In this document: piece by piece, positions 1-9,739 of the stretch | Position numbering within the stretch: the first letter of the stretch is position 1 | Layout of the letters: each line of letters starts with the position of its first letter | Source: Spirochaetales bacterium | GTDB taxonomy: Bacteria > Spirochaetota > Spirochaetia > JC444 > Marispirochaetaceae | NCBI GenBank assembly: GCA_016935695.1 | Contig: JAFGQL010000011.1 | Span: forward strand, 1 to 64,000 | Length of the DNA stretch: 64,000 nucleotides | Direction of reading: 5' to 3' | The notes under the pieces: model-generated | Told to the model about the DNA's origin: nothing | Seen by the model: only the letters and a program-made list of their open reading frames with translations | The model's database searches: none | Position numbers and translations under genes: made by a program

Positions 1-480
1 ACAGCAAGAAACGGCGTGAGTAAGTTAAGTGATGCGGCCCTCCTGGGATACCGGAACCTGGCTGCACGGTGGCCCCTCGACCGTAAAAGAATTTTCACCT
101 TGACGGATGCAGTTCTGGATATGGGGATTGAACAAAAACCGCTGGAAACACAAATACCTGCGGGAACCGGGCTGCCAGATGAAATGAACCGTCAACCTAA
201 AGATGAACACAGCATTTTCACCGAGGCCGCCTGCAAAACGTTCCTTGCAACTGAATTTGAACTGCTTAACCGTCTTTATGAGGTTTCATTTGATATGCTG
301 GAAAAAGGAATAACTGAAGAACGGCTCGCCATATTTGTACCGCTTGCAACGGAATGTGATTATCCGGCCCTGCATATCACCGATATGGATATCAAAGCCC
401 CCGATGCGGTCCAGCTTAAACGCCTTCTTATGGCAATCGCCCTCTACAGGAAACCCCTTACATCTGCTTTGCTGAAGTAG
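1..480 (+). CDS. C-terminal part of an uncharacterised protein, truncated at the left window edge
   Basis: Frame stays open upstream of the GTG at 16 to base 1 (..TARNGVSKLSDAALL..); stop at 478-480; convergent with lepA. Confidence 0.5.
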   Translation, partial: TARNGVSKLSDAALLGYRNLAARWPLDRKRIFTLTDAVLDMGIEQKPLETQIPAGTGLPDEMNRQPKDEHSIFTEAACKTFLATEFELLNRLYEVSFDMLEKGITEERLAIFVPLATECDYPALHITDMDIKAPDAVQLKRLLMAIALYRKPLTSALLK

Positions 481-486
481 ACATCC

Positions 487-2298
487 CTAATCACTATCGT
501 CCGATTTGAGGACAGAAAGAAATGCTGACTGGGGCAGTTCCACATTCCCGACCATCTTCATCCGTTTTTTTCCTTCTTTCTGTTTCTCCAGGAGCTTCCG
601 TTTACGTGAAATATCTCCGCCGTAACATTTAGCGGTTACATCTTTGCGCAAGGCGCTTATAGTCTCACGGGCAATGATGGAATTGCCGATTGCTCCCTGT
701 ATGGGGATTTTGAACTGGTGCCGTGGAATTTCTTCCCGAAGTTTTTTGCATACTCTTCTTGCCCGGTAAGCCGCCTGTTCCTTGAATACAAGCTGTGATA
801 ACGCGTCGACAATGTTCCCGTTTAAAAGAATATCAAGCTTTACAAGATCAGTGACCTTGTAATCGGTAAGTTCATAATCAAAAGAGGCATATCCTCTGCT
901 CACCGATTTGAGCTTGTCATAGAAATCAAACAGCACTTCAGCAAGGGGCATTTCATAAATGAGTTCCACCCGTTTCTCATCCAGATAATTCATGTGTTCC
1001 TGTACACCCCGTTTTTCCAGACACAGACTAATTATACTGCCCACATAGGTTGTCGGCGTGATTATGGTGGCCCGGATATAAGGCTCCTCAGACTGTGCTA
1101 TCTTGACGGGATCTGGGAAATTGGCAGGATTGTCAATATATTCTACCGAACCGCTGCTTAAGGTAATACGGTACCGGACTGACGGAGAAGTCAGTACAAT
1201 GGACAGATTGAACTCCCGTTCTATACGCTCCTGAACAACTTCAAGATGTAAAAGCCCAAGGAAACCGCATCTGAAACCGAATCCAAGGGCCAACGATGCG
1301 TCTTTTTCATACACCAGAGAAGCATCATTGAGTTTAAGTTTTTCCAGGGCTGTTTTAAGATCTTCATAATCATCGGCGTTTACCGGATAAATACTGGAAA
1401 ACACAACCGGTTTTACATCCTTGAACCCTTTTAACAGACCGTCACAGGGACGGGCGACACTGGTTACGGTATCGCCCACACGTATATCGCTGATGGTTTT
1501 TATTCCCGCGATAATGTAACCTACATCTCCCGCATGCAAAGATTTAGCAGGCTGCAGAGCAATGCTGAACCGTCCGCATTCTTCCACTTCATATTTTCCA
1601 CCGCTTGCTATAAAAAGGATTTCATCTCCTGTGGATATTTCTCCGGCGAACACCCGGACATGGACAATGACTCCGCGATAGGGATCGTAGTGGGAATCAA
1701 AAATGAGGGCCTTGAGCGGTTCATCCTTAGTATCCGCCGGTGCAGGAATCTGGTGTACAATTTGTTCAAGCAGGTCATCGACACCTTTCCCGGTTTTTGC
1801 CGAAACAAGGACTGTATGATCAATGTCCAGACCAAGATCATGGTCTATCTGATGCTGGACCATATCGATATCAGCGCTGGGCAGGTCAATTTTGTTGATT
1901 ACCGGAATAATTTCCAGATCGTGTTCAAGGGCAAGATACATATTTGCAAGAGTTTGCGCTTCCACACCCTGGCTCGCATCAATGAGCAACAGAGCTCCTT
2001 CACAGGAAGAAATGGCCCTTGACACTTCATAGCTGAAGTCGACATGCCCGGGTGTATCAACCAGATTCAGCGTATACGCTTTACCGTCTTTCGCAGTATA
2101 GGGAATGGTTATCGCCTGGGACTTGATAGTTATTCCCCTCTCCCGTTCAATATCCATGTTATCCAGAAACTGGTCTTTTTTGGTGCGGTCGTCAAGGAGC
2201 ATTGCTTTTTCTATGAACCGGTCCGCCAGTGTAGACTTACCGTGGTCTATATGCGCGATAATACAAAAATTACGAATTAGGTCTGTGTCGTGGGCCAT
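487..2298 (-). CDS. lepA: Elongation factor 4 (LepA GTPase)
   Basis: IAHIDHGKSTLADRF, DTPGHVDFSYEVSRA, NKIDLP; full-length 603 aa, typical LepA C-terminus. Confidence 0.98.
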   Translation of the reverse strand: MAHDTDLIRNFCIIAHIDHGKSTLADRFIEKAMLLDDRTKKDQFLDNMDIERERGITIKSQAITIPYTAKDGKAYTLNLVDTPGHVDFSYEVSRAISSCEGALLLIDASQGVEAQTLANMYLALEHDLEIIPVINKIDLPSADIDMVQHQIDHDLGLDIDHTVLVSAKTGKGVDDLLEQIVHQIPAPADTKDEPLKALIFDSHYDPYRGVIVHVRVFAGEISTGDEILFIASGGKYEVEECGRFSIALQPAKSLHAGDVGYIIAGIKTISDIRVGDTVTSVARPCDGLLKGFKDVKPVVFSSIYPVNADDYEDLKTALEKLKLNDASLVYEKDASLALGFGFRCGFLGLLHLEVVQERIEREFNLSIVLTSPSVRYRITLSSGSVEYIDNPANFPDPVKIAQSEEPYIRATIITPTTYVGSIISLCLEKRGVQEHMNYLDEKRVELIYEMPLAEVLFDFYDKLKSVSRGYASFDYELTDYKVTDLVKLDILLNGNIVDALSQLVFKEQAAYRARRVCKKLREEIPRHQFKIPIQGAIGNSIIARETISALRKDVTAKCYGGDISRKRKLLEKQKEGKKRMKMVGNVELPQSAFLSVLKSDDSD

Positions 2299-2335
2299 AT
2301 CGGCACACTATACAGGAAGAGTCGTTACGTATCAA
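2296..2335 (-). promoter_or_regulatory. Sigma-70 promoter of lepA, predicted leaderless or 2-nt UTR
   Basis: Minus strand TTGATA (2335-2330), N17, TATAGT (2312-2307), 8 nt, ATG (2298); no SD. Confidence 0.6.
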
Positions 2336-4298
2336 GAATTACCCGCATCTTCGCAAGTAATTCTTCCGGAGAAAAGGGTTTGAGGATGATATGATCAGCT
2401 GAAAATTCATTTGTGTTGAATTTTTCATGGCCTTCCGGGAAACCGGACATCAACAGGTATTTAACCCCGGGCAGTTGTACTCTAATTCTGCTAATCAGTT
2501 CTATACCGTTCATATAGGGCATCAGCAAATCAGATACAACCAGATCGATACCACCGTCTTCACCGAGTCGTTCAAGAATGAGGATTGCTTCCCCGGGATT
2601 TGCCGCCGCCAGTACCGTATACCCGCTGTTCATTAGTGATTGACGAAGGATGTCCCGTATCTTCGGATCGTCCTCAACGAACAGAACCGTTTCGCTGCCC
2701 GGATAAACGGTTTTAGGCGGTTTTTCATCACTGGCGGCAGACACAACCGCTGTTTTCGGTTTCGGAAAATACAGGAAGAAAACAGAACCTTTACCTTCTG
2801 TAGTCTGCACATCAATGATCCCGTTACTCTGGGACACAATCCCGTACACCATCGCGAGGCCGAGACCGGTACCCTTATCCGACGGTTTGGTAGTAAAAAA
2901 GGGTTCAAAAATATGCTGGATGACCAAAGGATCTATACCTGATCCGGTATCCCTGACAAAAACCCGTATATAGTCTCCCGGATGAATAATCCCGGTACTT
3001 GCCGGTGTGTCCTTTTGAATACGCATGCTGTCTACACCAAGGGTAATGACACCCCCATCGGGAGATGCGTCCCGCGCGTTGACAACCAAATTAATGATAA
3101 CCTGTTCGAGCTGCCCCGGATCTATATACAGGAAGGCCTTTTCATCGGATGGGGAAAAATAAAAAGAAATATTGTCCGGTAACAACCGGTTCAGCATTTT
3201 CTCCAGATGAAGCAGCTGCGCATTGGCTTCAATGATACGCGGATTCAAAAGCTGCTGCCGCGAAAATGCCAGTAACTGTCTGGTGAGAGCACTTGCCTTG
3301 CTGGTAGCGTCCAGGATACCGTCCACATGGGTTATGACGTCCGAATTCGGTTGGTCATCCCCCTGTATCATGGAGCAGTACCCGATTATGACGGTAAGCA
3401 GATTGTTGAAATCATGGGCGACTCCGCCGGCCAGCCTTCCAATGGCTTCCATTTTCTGTGACTGCCTGAGCTGCTGTTCCAGATTTTTCCTGTCGGTTAT
3501 GTCGATGAGATACCCTTTTATTTCCAGTATTTCACCATTGACTTTACCTGTCTTGGCAATAATATTCGCGAGTACAATAATTGACCGGCCGTTCGCCGTT
3601 TTCAGTTTAAGTTCCTGCAGCTTTAAGACTTCTTCTGCGTAGATGCGCACAAGAAAACGCTGATACTCGATACTGTCAGGGAACAATGTCTCGATACTCT
3701 CAATTGTCTGTCCATCATGCTCGTCAAGTTCAAGCATTTTGGCGAACGCACTGTTATAATCTATGAGAATACCATCGCCGTCGGCAAGAAAATCACCGGA
3801 CAGGTCCTCTTCGAACAACAGGCGGTATCGTTCTTCAGACTCCTGAAGACGCGCCTCGAGGGAAAACCGTACAAAGGCCATCTCGATTGCAGTTTTCAGT
3901 TCACGGTCTTCAAAGGGCTTAATAATGTACCCAAAGGGGCCAAGTTCCTTAACCCTCGCTATTGTCGCGTCGTCGGCGAAAGCAGTGAGCATGATAATCG
4001 GTATCTGGTATTGATCGGAGATGATACGCGCTGTTTCTATTCCATCCAATGATCCCGCGATTTTGATATCCATTAGTATGAGATCGCAGTAATCCCTCGT
4101 CAAATACTCAAGGATGGCCTCCCCGGAAGAGAATACCCCGCCAATCCGGTATCCGCCGTTGGTAAGAATCCGCTTTATGTCGAGAGCAACAATACTTTCA
4201 TCTTCAACAATGCATATGGAAGGTATAGGTTTTATTTCATGTGTGCCGCGGGTAATAGCCAAGTTTCTCCATCTCCTCTCTGATTTTAGCCATATCAA
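2325..4298 (-). CDS. Hybrid sensor histidine kinase, REC-PAS-HisKA-HATPase-REC; start uncertain (overlaps upstream response regulator)
   Basis: N-terminal REC (ICIVEDESIVALDI..LILMDIKI..IIKPF), H-box GGVAHDFNNLL, HATPase DTGSGIDP, C-terminal REC (VVSDLLMPYMNG). Confidence 0.85.
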   Translation of the reverse strand: MIWLKSERRWRNLAITRGTHEIKPIPSICIVEDESIVALDIKRILTNGGYRIGGVFSSGEAILEYLTRDYCDLILMDIKIAGSLDGIETARIISDQYQIPIIMLTAFADDATIARVKELGPFGYIIKPFEDRELKTAIEMAFVRFSLEARLQESEERYRLLFEEDLSGDFLADGDGILIDYNSAFAKMLELDEHDGQTIESIETLFPDSIEYQRFLVRIYAEEVLKLQELKLKTANGRSIIVLANIIAKTGKVNGEILEIKGYLIDITDRKNLEQQLRQSQKMEAIGRLAGGVAHDFNNLLTVIIGYCSMIQGDDQPNSDVITHVDGILDATSKASALTRQLLAFSRQQLLNPRIIEANAQLLHLEKMLNRLLPDNISFYFSPSDEKAFLYIDPGQLEQVIINLVVNARDASPDGGVITLGVDSMRIQKDTPASTGIIHPGDYIRVFVRDTGSGIDPLVIQHIFEPFFTTKPSDKGTGLGLAMVYGIVSQSNGIIDVQTTEGKGSVFFLYFPKPKTAVVSAASDEKPPKTVYPGSETVLFVEDDPKIRDILRQSLMNSGYTVLAAANPGEAILILERLGEDGGIDLVVSDLLMPYMNGIELISRIRVQLPGVKYLLMSGFPEGHEKFNTNEFSADHIILKPFSPEELLAKMRVILDT

Positions 4299-4644
4299 GA
4301 GGTTTTACAAGATACGCTTCCGCTCCGCCTTTATGAAAGGCATTTATAACGTTTTTTGGATCTTCCATGACCGTCGTCATAATGATTTTTACCGCATCAA
4401 AGGGGGGAACGGCCATCTCGTTTTCAATATCCCTTATGATCTGCATTGCCTCGTGACCATCCATTTTAGGCATCATGATATCCATGAAAATCAGCTCATA
4501 GGGTTGGTTCTCGTCCAGGGCGATTCTGAAAGCTTCTACCGCTTCCTTTCCATCTACTACAATATCTGTATCTCCATACTGCAGCAGAGCCTTCTGCATG
4601 AAACGCCTGGAACCGTAATCATCTTCCACTATAAGAATTCTCAA
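4237..4644 (-). CDS. Stand-alone CheY-like response regulator (TTG start)
   Basis: MRILIVEDDYGSRRF..LIFMDIMMPKMDG..YLVKPLD; 135 aa, one REC domain. Confidence 0.9.
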   Translation of the reverse strand: MRILIVEDDYGSRRFMQKALLQYGDTDIVVDGKEAVEAFRIALDENQPYELIFMDIMMPKMDGHEAMQIIRDIENEMAVPPFDAVKIIMTTVMEDPKNVINAFHKGGAEAYLVKPLDMAKIREEMEKLGYYPRHT

Positions 4645-4660
4645 AACCTCGCCCGCCTTT

Positions 4661-7147
4661 TTATTTATAGTGACCCAGTACCGTTAAAAGTTCAAGAAGA
4701 CGTTCATCGTCCTCGTTCCGCGCAGCCAGAATGAACTTGAAACAAAGAGCTTTCAGACGTTTCAGTTCCTTCTGCTCAGCTTCTTGTTTCAACTTGCTCG
4801 CTGTATTAATTATATCCATGTAATTCTTTTCCGCTACATTATCTTTCAATAATTCCATATGAGGTTGAAGAACAATACTCGCCGCTTCTTGTTCAGCCTG
4901 GGTTTCTTCCTGTTTTGCAGGTGCATGTTTTCCATCCTTATTAATTAGCATTTCAATTTTCTCAAGCAGCACAGGAACCTTAAACGGCTTTGTAATATAG
5001 TCATCCATACCCGCGTCCAGACACTGTTCCCGGAACCCCTCAAGAGCATGGGCTGTCAATGCCAAAATAGGTACGTGTACGTTGGTCTCGATTGAACGGA
5101 GTACCTTGGTTGTCTCAATCCCGTCTTTTTTCGGCATCTGAACATCCATGACAACAATACTGGGTTGATCTTCTCTGTACAGACGGATGGCTTCGTCCCC
5201 GTTGGCGGCGATGATGACGGTGTATCCGTGTTTCGTCAATATGCGGGACAATAATACCTGATTATGAACATCATCTTCCGCCAGTAACACCCGTTTTCCG
5301 CGATCTTCCTGGTGCCTGTTTGTCGTTTCTGTTGGCAGCCCCGGATCAGGAATTCCACATATCCGGTTATATAAATCCGAACGCCGGAAAGGATAGAGAA
5401 GAACCGAACAGGCGGGACACTTAGGTCTTCTTGTTTGAGGGGCGGCCGCACCGAATTGTTCAACGAGTATGTACTTGGAAAAACCGGGATTATCATTCTG
5501 TGCCGCCGCCTGTATGGACTCCCTCGAAAGTACAGCACTTTCTGCAATCAGGACATGGATACCCTCTTCAGGTAATGTGACGGCAGAAATCATATCTGGC
5601 GGCAGCTCATGTACAATCGCTCCCATGGATGCAGCGCAGTCACGGATATAACCTGAGATATATTCTTTTTCAGATGCAAGCCATACATGAAAATTGTCTG
5701 CAAAATGCAGATTTTCTTTTGGTCCATGCTTGTCAAAGCCGACACGGATTACAAATTCACTCCCTTGTCCTGGTCTGCTGGAAACCACAATTGAACCACC
5801 CATCAGTCCTAGCAGGTTCTTTACAATGGCAAGGCCGAGTCCGGTACCTCCATGACGTCTGGTATATGAATCATCCTGCTGAGTGAACGCGTCAAAAATG
5901 GACCCAATTTTCTCCTGAGCAATTCCCACGCCCGAGTCAGTAACACGAATTTCAAACTCAGTTGCCTTGTCGGAATCTGTGAATATGCTGCGGGTGATAT
6001 GAATAAATCCGTGGCTGGTAAATTTTACGGCGTTTGATACAATGTTCAGCAAAATTTGAAAAACTCTTTTAGGATCGCCAATATACGTAGACGACAAGGG
6101 GACAGCCAGATTTGACCACAATTCTATATTTTTTTTCGCGGCTTCGGCCGCGACCTTCCTCATGGCATTTTCTATGACTTCGTCAAGATCAAATGGGGTG
6201 TAATGCAGATCCATTTTGCCTGCTTCTATTTTAGAGAAATCAAGTATGGAATTTATCAGAGAAAGAAGGCTCTCACTGGCGTGTCTGGAAATTGTTAAAT
6301 ACTCCCTGAGATCATGATCATCAATGCTCTCCAAGACCAGATCAGTCATACCGATAATGCTGTTCAATGGAGTCCGCAGCTCATGGCTCATATTTGCCAT
6401 GAAATTGCTTTTTGCCTCGGATACTTCCTCCGCCATTTTTTTTGCTCTTATAAGCTGAGCTTCCGAGTTCACTATATCAGAATAGTCCCGAACAACCACA
6501 ACCTGCATTTTTTGACCACCGAGATTATTTACCGACACATGAACCGGTATGTTGGAGAACTTCGCAAAGGTTATGAATTTATCGCTTCCGAAAATTTCTC
6601 GGTCTTCCAGACAGGTAAATATATCGGTACAGTGATGCAGCGGGCCCAGAATTGTCTGGGCTATCTTGTTCTGATATAGAATGTTGCCGTCATTATCTAT
6701 GGTAACAATACCATCATTTATCGAGCCAAGAGTCGCCGATAATAACATTTCCTTTTCATGCAGCTTCTTCTCCAGGCCATGTTTGTACAGCGCCATTTCT
6801 ATGGTGATCATCAGCTCACGTTCCTGAAACGGCTTGAGGATGTAACCAAAAGGCTGGGTAATTTTAGCTCGTGCTAAGGTATCCTTGTCTGCATAGGCTG
6901 TTATGAAAATGAGCGGAGTTCCATGCTCCCGCTGAATTATTTCAGCAGCTTCAATACCGTCCATCCTGCCTTTCAGATGGATATCCATTAAAACAAGGTC
7001 GGGATCAAACTCACCGAAATCAGACAATGCTTCGTCTGCCGACATCACACAACCGGCAACGATATAACCGAGGGTTTCCAGCCGTGCGGAAATATCAATA
7101 GCGACGATACTTTCGTCTTCTACGATCAGAACTCTTGGGTTTTTCAT
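4661..7147 (-). CDS. Hybrid sensor histidine kinase, REC-PAS-HisKA-HATPase-pseudoREC-REC
   Basis: N-terminal REC, NFMANMSHELRTPLNSIIGM H-box, DSGVGIAQEKIGSIFDAF, TGLGLAIVKNLL, C-terminal REC VVMDVQMPKKDG. Confidence 0.92.
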   Translation of the reverse strand: MKNPRVLIVEDESIVAIDISARLETLGYIVAGCVMSADEALSDFGEFDPDLVLMDIHLKGRMDGIEAAEIIQREHGTPLIFITAYADKDTLARAKITQPFGYILKPFQERELMITIEMALYKHGLEKKLHEKEMLLSATLGSINDGIVTIDNDGNILYQNKIAQTILGPLHHCTDIFTCLEDREIFGSDKFITFAKFSNIPVHVSVNNLGGQKMQVVVVRDYSDIVNSEAQLIRAKKMAEEVSEAKSNFMANMSHELRTPLNSIIGMTDLVLESIDDHDLREYLTISRHASESLLSLINSILDFSKIEAGKMDLHYTPFDLDEVIENAMRKVAAEAAKKNIELWSNLAVPLSSTYIGDPKRVFQILLNIVSNAVKFTSHGFIHITRSIFTDSDKATEFEIRVTDSGVGIAQEKIGSIFDAFTQQDDSYTRRHGGTGLGLAIVKNLLGLMGGSIVVSSRPGQGSEFVIRVGFDKHGPKENLHFADNFHVWLASEKEYISGYIRDCAASMGAIVHELPPDMISAVTLPEEGIHVLIAESAVLSRESIQAAAQNDNPGFSKYILVEQFGAAAPQTRRPKCPACSVLLYPFRRSDLYNRICGIPDPGLPTETTNRHQEDRGKRVLLAEDDVHNQVLLSRILTKHGYTVIIAANGDEAIRLYREDQPSIVVMDVQMPKKDGIETTKVLRSIETNVHVPILALTAHALEGFREQCLDAGMDDYITKPFKVPVLLEKIEMLINKDGKHAPAKQEETQAEQEAASIVLQPHMELLKDNVAEKNYMDIINTASKLKQEAEQKELKRLKALCFKFILAARNEDDERLLELLTVLGHYK

Positions 7148-7190
7148 ATACTGTAGGTTAAAGAATAGAGAAATTGTAGAGTCATATCAA
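7145..7190 (-). promoter_or_regulatory. Sigma-70 promoter of hybrid kinase, very short UTR (about 8 nt)
   Basis: TTGATA (7190-7185), N17, TATTCT (7167-7162), ATG at 7147. Confidence 0.5.
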
Positions 7191-7208
7191 ATTTTACCCA
7201 ATCTGCGA

Positions 7209-7865
7209 TCAGGATGTATATTGATTGTTTTTAACCACCCATTCCACCGCATACTGAATCATTTCGGTTGCGTCCTGCAGATTGAGTTTCGTTTTTAAAT
7301 GGCTTTTATAAGTTTCTATTGTTTTGATGCTCAGGTTCAGTTTATGGGCTATATTACGGGTATTAAGTCCGTTTCCAATGAGTTGAAATACCTCAAATTC
7401 CCTGTCGCTTAAAAGCTCGGTTATGTTTTTTTCCCTGCCCCCGCCTCCGCCGGACAGGCTGTGAAGGATTTTACTGCGCATGGCATTGCTCAGGTAAACG
7501 CCGCCTTGCAGGACTTCCCTGATTGCAGTCATCACGTTATCTGTCGCCTCCGCCTTCATGATAAAACCTTTTGCACCCGCACGAAGCGCCCTCTCTGCGT
7601 AGACTTCTTCATCATGGAGGGATACTACCAAAACAATCAATTCAGGAAGAATCACTTTAAGATCTTTAATGAGCTCAAGCCCGTTACTGTTTTTCAGAGA
7701 CAAATCAACAAGGGCAAGATCCGGTGATTTCTCACGTACAACACTGACAGCTCCCGGAGCGTCCTCTGCCTCACCCACCACCTCCAGGTCTTCCTCCTGA
7801 TTAATAAGAAGAACGAACCCCTGCCGTACGATGGGATGATCATCAATAATAACTACTTTTTTCAT
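7209..7865 (-). CDS. NarL/FixJ-type response regulator (REC-LuxR HTH)
   Basis: VVIIDDHPIVRQGF, DLALVDLSL, C-terminal LSDREFEVFQLIGNGLNTRNIAHKLNLSIKTIETYKSHL. Confidence 0.93.
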   Translation of the reverse strand: MKKVVIIDDHPIVRQGFVLLINQEEDLEVVGEAEDAPGAVSVVREKSPDLALVDLSLKNSNGLELIKDLKVILPELIVLVVSLHDEEVYAERALRAGAKGFIMKAEATDNVMTAIREVLQGGVYLSNAMRSKILHSLSGGGGGREKNITELLSDREFEVFQLIGNGLNTRNIAHKLNLSIKTIETYKSHLKTKLNLQDATEMIQYAVEWVVKNNQYTS

Positions 7866-9685
7866 AATAGGTCTCCTCTTGTTGCCTGTTTAATCGGAAC
7901 CCTGCAGATTACCGATGTACCGCTGTCCTTCTCGCTATGAATAGCCAGGTGAGCGCTGATCATGTTAGCTCTGTACTGCATTATTCTCAAGCCTATTCCT
8001 TCTGTGTGATCCATCTGCATTCCGGCTCCGTCATCACGAATTGATAATATCAGTTCAGAGGATTCCTGTCTCAACGTTACCTCTATGAGTTCCGGATTGG
8101 CGTGTTTCATAGCATTGTTTATCGCTTCCTGGGCAATATGATATAGTTGTATGCTGACACCTGTGTTGTCCACCTGGATGTCACCTATCTGTGCATACTC
8201 GGTACGGCAGCCATGCATCGATTGTGAATATAAACACAGTTCCTTTATGGCAGATGAAAGCCCTTCTGACTGTACCGTAACAGGAATAAGTCCTTTGGCC
8301 AGTTCTCTGGTTTCCGAGACTGCATCCTTTATGAGACTTCTGATATGGGCAATCTGTTCTGAATAACTGCCATCACCGTTTTTCGCAACTGTATTTTCCA
8401 GGGCTTTTGTTTTTAACAGAATACCGGTAAGATGCTGCCCCAGACTATCATGAAGATCCTGACCTATCCGCGTCCTTTCCCTGTCCTGAATTTCCAGTAA
8501 TTCTTTTTCCAGAGCTTTCCGGTTGGTAATATCTCTTGCAATGATTGATACACCAGTAAGTTTCTTACCCACATCCCGGATAGGCGAAATACGGATGGAC
8601 ATATCAAGGAGGTCGCCAGCCTTCGTTTTTCGTACCGCCTCGTAATGGTCGATATTCTCTCCGTTCTTAATCCGGTCAAGAACATCGGGAATTTCATTAG
8701 GAAAGAAATCCGGCGTCAGTACCGACAGATTGGTATTCAATACCTCTTCGTCTGTATAGCCGAAGATCGCTTCCGCACCCTTGTTCCAGCTGGTAATGGT
8801 ACCATCTGGAAGAGACCCGATTATTGCGTCTTCCGATGAGCTGACAATGGAAACCAAACGCGACTGCGCAGCCTGGTAATTATGTTCTTCTTCTATATTA
8901 CGGAATACAATCACATAGCCTTCATTATCTTCCTCTTCACTGCCGACAAGAGATGTTGTAACCTCGACAGGGAAATAATACCCTTTGGTTTTTAGAAAAT
9001 AACGGGCACGTTTTAGCTCTACATAGGCCAAGCAGGGATCTTGACCGGCTTCATTTTGCGGAGCCTGCATATCTCCGGCCAGCCAGGCCAGAGGGAATAC
9101 TTCTTCTTTCGTGTGATAATCCAGGAATACGAGCATGAGTTCATGGAACTTCATACCGACTTTTTTTTCATGGCTTATGTCAAATAATCTTTCGGCGGAT
9201 GCATTGATCAGGCGTATTACCCCCCATTTGTCGGTGGTGATAACTCCTTCCTGAATGCTTTTAAAGGTTGCCGATAAAAGACGCTCCTTCTCAATAATTC
9301 GCCGCTCCATTTTACTTTTATATAAGGCCATCTCAATGGTTGAGTGTAAATCATTATGATCAAAAGACTTCTGTATATAACCGTAAGGTTCGGTCTGGCG
9401 TGCCCGCGATAAGGTTGTCGCATCTGAGAAGGCAGAAAGATAAATAACAGGTATTTTTAGGGAATTCTGTATCCTTTCAGCAACCTGAATACCGTCCATT
9501 TCACCACGGAGCTGAATATCCATCAAAACCAGGTCCGGACGTTTCTGCGAAATGATGCTCAGGGCTTCTTCACCAGTGCCTGCGGTATCAATGACATCGT
9601 AGCCCAAAGACACCAGCGTATGGGATAAATCTATAGCGACGATTGACTCATCTTCTACGACTAAAATCTTAGGTTTTTCCAACAC
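7862..9685 (-). CDS. NarX-type sensor histidine kinase, REC-PAS-PAS-HisKA_3-HATPase (GTG start)
   Basis: REC N-terminus, PAS domains, ERTRIGQDLHDSLGQHLTGI; stop/start overlap with the downstream NarL-type regulator. Confidence 0.92.
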   Translation of the reverse strand: MLEKPKILVVEDESIVAIDLSHTLVSLGYDVIDTAGTGEEALSIISQKRPDLVLMDIQLRGEMDGIQVAERIQNSLKIPVIYLSAFSDATTLSRARQTEPYGYIQKSFDHNDLHSTIEMALYKSKMERRIIEKERLLSATFKSIQEGVITTDKWGVIRLINASAERLFDISHEKKVGMKFHELMLVFLDYHTKEEVFPLAWLAGDMQAPQNEAGQDPCLAYVELKRARYFLKTKGYYFPVEVTTSLVGSEEEDNEGYVIVFRNIEEEHNYQAAQSRLVSIVSSSEDAIIGSLPDGTITSWNKGAEAIFGYTDEEVLNTNLSVLTPDFFPNEIPDVLDRIKNGENIDHYEAVRKTKAGDLLDMSIRISPIRDVGKKLTGVSIIARDITNRKALEKELLEIQDRERTRIGQDLHDSLGQHLTGILLKTKALENTVAKNGDGSYSEQIAHIRSLIKDAVSETRELAKGLIPVTVQSEGLSSAIKELCLYSQSMHGCRTEYAQIGDIQVDNTGVSIQLYHIAQEAINNAMKHANPELIEVTLRQESSELILSIRDDGAGMQMDHTEGIGLRIMQYRANMISAHLAIHSEKDSGTSVICRVPIKQATRGDLL

Positions 9686-9739
9686 ATTGCCCGCTTCATA
9701 CTCATTCTCTTTTTAATTTTCGGTACAGGAACCCGGGGC

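Noticed and set aside
1534-2383. Plus-strand ORFs opposite lepA
   Set aside because: Shadow ORFs inside a certain conserved gene.
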